DNA of 28,907 bases, from assembly GCA_027943245.1 (NCBI GenBank), contig JANDJZ010000107.1, forward strand, positions 1 through 28,907. Reading direction: 5' to 3'. The number at the start of each line of letters is the position of its first letter. Position 1 is the stretch's first letter. The notes beneath the pieces were generated by a model. The model was not told the DNA's origin. It saw only the letters and a list, made by a program, of their open reading frames with translations, and made no database searches. This DNA is from Acanthamoeba sp. SK_2022b (taxonomy: Eukaryota > Discosea > Longamoebia > Acanthamoebidae). The translations under genes and the position numbers were made by a program. Of this stretch, positions 24,431 through 28,907 are shown in pieces.

Positions 24431-25803
24431 ATGAAGATGAGTCGCAGTTCCGTCTGCGTGGCGGCGCTCGCGCTGCTCGCTGCCGTTTCACTGGTTGCGG
24501 CTTCCTTCGAGGCGGCACCCCCATCCAACGCCTACTGGACCGCCTACTTCGATCCCAACACCAACCTCTACTCGGTCTCCCCCATCCACGACCCCGTAAA
24601 CGGCGGTACCGCCCCTACTCAATTATTAATAATTTCTCTTTTACTCCACCATCCATTATAATTTATTTATTAATTTATTTGGGTTTTTTTCGGGCTGTGT
24701 AGTGGCTACGGGCGAGTTCGGAGATGAGCGCAACTCGTCGGGGTGGGCCCGGCTGTCGGTCAAGACCAACCCCGTCTACGAGGACCAGCTGGCCATGTGG
24801 GGCGCGGGCTACCTCGAGGGCCACGTCACTGCGAGCATGGTGTGGGAGAACTGGTACAACCTGCTGCAGTCCTCCTTTGGCGGGACGGTGCCGGCCTCGC
24901 TGCAGGGCTGGTTCAAGGCCAACGTCGCGTGGATGGACGAGCAGGTGCGGCTCTACGCCGCGACGCAGCCCTACTGGCGCCACGTCCAGCTCCTCCTCCT
25001 CCAGCTCCGCGGCATCCACCAGGGCTACTCCGAGTCCCCCTTTGTCGGCAACAGCACCGCACGCGCCCTCCCCTTCGACGCCTTCATCCTCCTCAACAGC
25101 GATGGCGACATGGAGGAGCTCTGCGTAGTACGTGCCTCCCCTCCCAAATTTACACATTGATTTTTAATATTCGAAATAATACCAATTTAAAATATAAGAA
25201 TAATTAAAATTAAAATAAAATCAAACTTTTAATATGGGGAGGAGTGCAATTCCGTGTCAATTAATTGACAATTCCGGTGCAGGTGGCCAAGTGCCCGAGC
25301 GTTCCGGGACTCGCCAGCCGCGCCAAGAAGCCCCCCATCCAGAACACTCACTGCTCCGCCTACGTGCGCGTCACGCCCGACCTCCAGGAGCTCTACGCCG
25401 GTACACCTCGCACCACTCACCCACACGCACACGCACACGCACACGCACACATACACACATGTTGATGTCGTGCGTCGATGGATGGCCGTGTGCGCAGGCC
25501 ACACGACGTGGGCGGACTACTACAACATGGTGCGCGTGTTCAAGAACTACGACTTCCCGCTGCACGCCGACCAGACGACGGCCCGCACGACGCTCTTCTC
25601 GAGCTACCCGGCCTTCGTCTCGTCCGTGGACGACTTCTACCAGCTCTCGAGCGGTCTCGTCGTCATCGAGACCACCAACGGCATCACCAACGACGCCCTC
25701 TTCAAGTACATCAAGCCCCAGTCTGTCATGAGCTGGATCCGCGTCTCCGTAAGCAGCACGACACACACACGCACGCACGCGCGCACACACACACACACGC
25801 ACA

Positions 25804-25857
<54 letters not shown>

Positions 25858-26362
25858 CACACATGGGGCCCGTGAAAATGCGATGAGCTGATTGGGCGCG
25901 TGTTTTGTGTAGGTGGCCAATAGGATGGCGTCGTCGGGCGAGGAGTGGATCGACATCTTCAAGCGGTACAACTCGGGCACCTACAACAACCAGTGGATCA
26001 TCGTCAACTACGCCCGGTTCACGCCCGGCCAGCCCCTGCCCGACGGCGTACTCCACATCGTCGAGCAGATCCCCACCCGCGTCGAATTCGAGGACGTCAC
26101 CCACTACCTCCGCCTCGGGTTCGTCTACCGCACACGCGCGCACGACACGCACGCGCAATCGCACACATCGCACACAACACGCGCACACGCAATCGCACAC
26201 AACACGTGCGGGAGCAACGACTGATGGAGGAGGGGAGCAGGTACTGGCCGAGCTACAACATTCCCTACTTCGAGAGCATCTACAACGAGTCGGGCTTCAT
26301 CGAACTCGAGCGCACCTATGGGTGCGGCGCGCTCTCCTCTCTCTCTCTCTCTCTCACACAAG

Positions 26363-26428
<66 letters not shown>

Positions 26429-27275
26429 CCAAAGCGCTGAAGACGAATTTGTGTGTTGTCGCGTGTCGTGGGGGGGGGCAGTGATTGGTTCAACTACCAG
26501 ATGCACCCGCGCGCGTACATTTTCCGTCGGGACGCCGTCAAGGTGAACGACCTCGCGGCCGCCCGCAACCTCCTCCGCTACAACGACTGGAAGAACGACC
26601 CCGCCTCCTACGGTACTGCATCACCACGCTTACACTTACACTTACGCACGCATACAACACACCATACGCACGCACGAGCTGACTTGGGTTCATGTTGCAG
26701 GCAACCCGGGCAACCAGATCTCGTCGCGCTTCGACCTGGTGCCCAAGGGCGACAACCCGCCCAACCCCAACCTGGTGCCCCTCCACTTCATCTCTTCTCT
26801 TCTCTTCGCTTCTCTCTTTGCTTCTCTCTTCTCTTTCGTTTTCTTTTTCGCCTCCTCATCAGCAACTGCGTCGAAAACAGATCCGCGCTGCCTTTGGCGG
26901 CATCGACTCCAAGATCACCTCCAAGGCGCTGGTACGACGCGCTGCACGACTGCCTTCCGCGTGTCTGGGCGTGTGATGACCATGTGATGGGCGGTGGTGG
27001 GGCTCCGTCAGGTGAGGCTCGGTCGTTGCCAGGCGCAGAGCGGTCCGTCGCACGACCAGCAGCCGCCCTTCGAGTGGAACGACGCCGACTGGCCCCACAT
27101 CACCCACATCGGCCAGCCCAAGGCACTCCCTCCATCTCTTTTTTAATCACTTTTTTTATTTAATTACTTTTTTGTTATTTATTTCTCAATTGTATTTTTA
27201 TGTTTTTTTTGAATTTTTGTTGTGCAGCTGTGGAACTTTGGGTGGTTCGAGATGCCCTCGGGTCGCCCTGTCTGA
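24431..27275 (+). CDS. Phospholipase B-like protein (PLBD / lamina-ancestor family), secreted or lysosomal
   Basis: Eleven exons (24431-24605, 24703-25124, 25283-25400, 25498-25748, 25913-26118, 26241-26321, 26482-26612, 26701-26774, 26863-26931, 27012-27122, 27228-27275) join in frame to 561 aa. A signal peptide covers residues 1-24 (ending VSLVAAS). Family landmarks: GYLEGHVTASMVW, NTHCSAYVRV, HTTWADYYNMVRVFKNYDF, LVVIETTNGITN, YWPSYNIPYFESIYNESGF, RYNDWKNDP, FGGIDSKITS and HIGQPKLWNFGWF. In this N-terminal-nucleophile family the chain self-cleaves before a Cys, here Cys223 of THCSAY. Substrate in relatives is debated (phospholipid or amide hydrolysis in lysosomes). NST and NES N-glycosylation sequons are present. 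The intron after 27122 is GC-AG. It starts 152 bp after the PNGase stop on the same strand. Confidence 0.92.
25760..25861. repeat. Interrupted (CA)n microsatellite in PLBD intron 4
   Basis: CA units with CG interruptions follow the donor at 25749. Similar tracts lie in introns 3 (about 25419-25461) and 6 (CT then CA, about 26333-26427) of the same gene. Confidence 0.93.
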
Positions 27276-27379
27276 TGGCCATGGCCATGCCCATGACCCA
27301 CCTTCTCTGCTTCCTCCTCATACGTGGGTCGACAACAATTTGTTTGGCGAGAACGCGCTACACGTGCGGGAGGGGGTGC

Positions 27380-28113
27380 TCATACGAGCTGCTTGAAGCG
27401 GTCCTCGGTCTGCTGGATGGTCTGCCATCGCATGTAGGCCAGGCACACGAGCACGCCCGCCAGTGCTCCGCCCAGGTGGGCGGTGCGGTTGATGTTGACG
27501 AGGTCGTTGCCGCTTGAGAGGCTGTGCAGCTCCTCGACGATGCGGTTGAGCACGAACTGGCCCAGCACGAGGACCTCGACCAAGCTGCGCAGCTGCAGCC
27601 CGAGCCTGTCGAGCACCGACACCACGAACAGCCCAAACACGCCCCCGCTCGCGCCCAAGTAGTAAACCATCACGCCTTCTGCGTAGAGCAAGAGGGGTAA
27701 GTCGCTTTGGCTGCAGTTAAAGGAAAGGACTTGCCTTGGACGTTCCAGACGGTGAGGAGGGTCAGCAGGTTGGAGCAGATGCCGCAGGTGAGGAAGATGG
27801 AGACGAGGCCCCACGAGCCGCGCTTCTCCTCGACTATGCGGCCAAAAATATAGATGAAGAAGAGATTGGAGGAGAGGTGGGCGTAGGAAGCGTGACAGAA
27901 GAGAGAGGTCACCAGCTGGTGGAGCCACGGGTCGCGCTGGTACATGTAGAGGCCGCGCATGGCGTCCACAGCCAATAGGTGGTCTAGGCAGTACACCACC
28001 AGATTGACACTCAGCAGCCCAAACACTCCATTGAATGCCATCTGCTCGTCTTTGGCTCGCATATCGTGAGCTATGGATGACACAAGCTTCCTTCCGTCCA
28101 CTTTCTTGCTCAT
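27380..28113 (-). CDS. Rhomboid-family intramembrane serine protease
   Basis: Two exons (28113-27735, 27678-27380) join in frame to 225 aa. The intron is GC-AG with a strong GCAAGT donor. Membrane segments include FGLLSVNLVVYCLDHLLAV, LSSNLFFIYIFGRIV, WGLVSIFLTCGICSNLL and later GGALAGVLVCLAYM. The catalytic Ser137 is in YYLGASGGVFGLF, the GxSG rhomboid motif, and His194 is in INRTAHLGGALAG, so the Ser-His dyad is intact. HLSSNLFFIY fits the conserved H-x-x-x-N of TM2. Rhomboids cut transmembrane substrates within the bilayer. There is no clear transit peptide or extra domain, so the compartment (Golgi/plasma membrane, mitochondrion) is open. It converges with the PLBD gene, 104 bp between stops. 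Confidence 0.9.
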
Positions 28114-28907
28114 GCAGCCCGTCTTTCTTTTCGCCAGCGTTTGTGTTCACCTTCCCTCAAGCCCTTTCCATTTTTGGCGCGCTTATCTGAGATAGAGCTA
28201 TTAAGTAGAGTAGGAGGGGAAAGACTTATCCTCCTCTTCATCCATGCAACCAGTTACAGATAAATGCTTTTCATTCCTACCCTTGACTGACCTGCCCTAA
28301 TCATGGCACAGCTGTGCAAAAACAGATAAATGCCCCAGCATCTTCCACTGACTGCACACACACACAACTCACCACCTGCCACCCCCCCCCCCAACAGAGT
28401 AGGACATGTGCAACAAGAGTGGAGCAGTACTGTGCTTTTGTCAACAGCAGCATCAACTTCCTGTAGCTATGGTGAGCTTGGCACCCTCTTGACATGGCGC
28501 CCTTTCACTTTGTGCTGCAAAGTGCACACACACACACACATGTATAGCCAATGGTCTGGCAGATAAAGTGGTCAGGCTGCTAATGCTTGCTCTTGTGCAT
28601 GTGCCAATGAAACATATGTTGAGTGTACTGGGAGCTCAACATATTGCTCCTTGGCTCCTTTTTTGCTTGATGGCAGTGCCTTTGCCTGATGCATTCCAAT
28701 CCCTCCTGAATTGTCAATCAACCATGGGTGTGGTGATTCTGCACAAAAGCATGGGTGCATGGCATGGATATGGCCAACTCAGAATGCTCAGCACTCTGTC
28801 TCCAGGCTAGCAACACAAGCCCTGACTATACCAACCCAACCAACCTGACCAACCCCATTGCATTGTGTTGCATGGTATTGGGATTTCTGTGAGGGAATGA
28901 GTCAGGA
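28114..28907. other. Right edge: no gene recognised
   Basis: The first part (28114 to about 28250) is presumably the rhomboid promoter. Beyond it the DNA is less GC-rich than the gene cluster, resembling the left 0-650 bp, with a C11 run near 28382 and a short CA run near 28526. Open frames here (for example 28568-28810 plus) show no motif that I recognise. Confidence 0.5.

Overview
The window looks like nuclear DNA of a free-living amoeba, most probably Acanthamoeba or a close relative. The coding DNA is GC-rich and the genes are packed tens to a few hundred bases apart on both strands. They are cut by many short GT-AG introns (a few GC-AG), and many introns carry microsatellites. The gene set (secreted DyP peroxidase, phospholipase B-like protein, rhomboid, UBC6-type E2, PNGase) is eukaryotic. 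The organism is an inference; the splicing patterns are read directly from the sequence. Every exon chain called intact below was joined by hand at splice dinucleotides and keeps its reading frame to the stop.

Layout, left to right. 1-1557 (-): decayed transposase-like gene running off the left edge. 1666-3393 (-): secreted DyP-type peroxidase, 8 exons. 3596-5592 (-): F-box protein, 5 exons. 5675-6133 (+): single-exon VOC/glyoxalase-fold protein, head to head with the F-box gene. 6215-9872 (-): complete bacterial-type NAD+-dependent DNA ligase in 13 exons. 9924-11310 (+): divergent uL11/RPL12-like gene. 11344-11785 (+): broken HUS1 remnant. About 11.8-13.6 kb: mostly empty, with a dead leucine-rich-repeat scrap. 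13597-14794 (+): crotonase-fold protein ending in a peroxisomal AKL tail. 14980-17874 (-): protein tyrosine phosphatase with a lysine-rich N-terminal half. 18766-19979 (-): tail-anchored UBC6/UBE2J-type E2. 20341-24278 (+): 17-exon peptide:N-glycanase fused to a C-terminal L-type lectin domain. 24431-27275 (+): phospholipase B-like secreted hydrolase. 27380-28113 (-): rhomboid protease. 28114-28907: no gene recognised.

Two things stand out. First, a full LigA-type NAD+ ligase sits in an intron-rich nuclear locus, with an arginine-rich N-terminal extension and a second in-frame ATG before a basic cluster. This suggests an acquired bacterial ligase now serving an organelle, the nucleus, or both. 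Second, the ER-anchored E2 and the PNGase-lectin fusion start 361 bp apart in opposite directions, which looks like a shared promoter for two steps of ER-associated degradation. The PNGase carries an N-terminal ubiquitin-like segment, a Cys-rich UBR-like segment, the transglutaminase-like catalytic core and a legume-type lectin where animal enzymes have a PAW domain.
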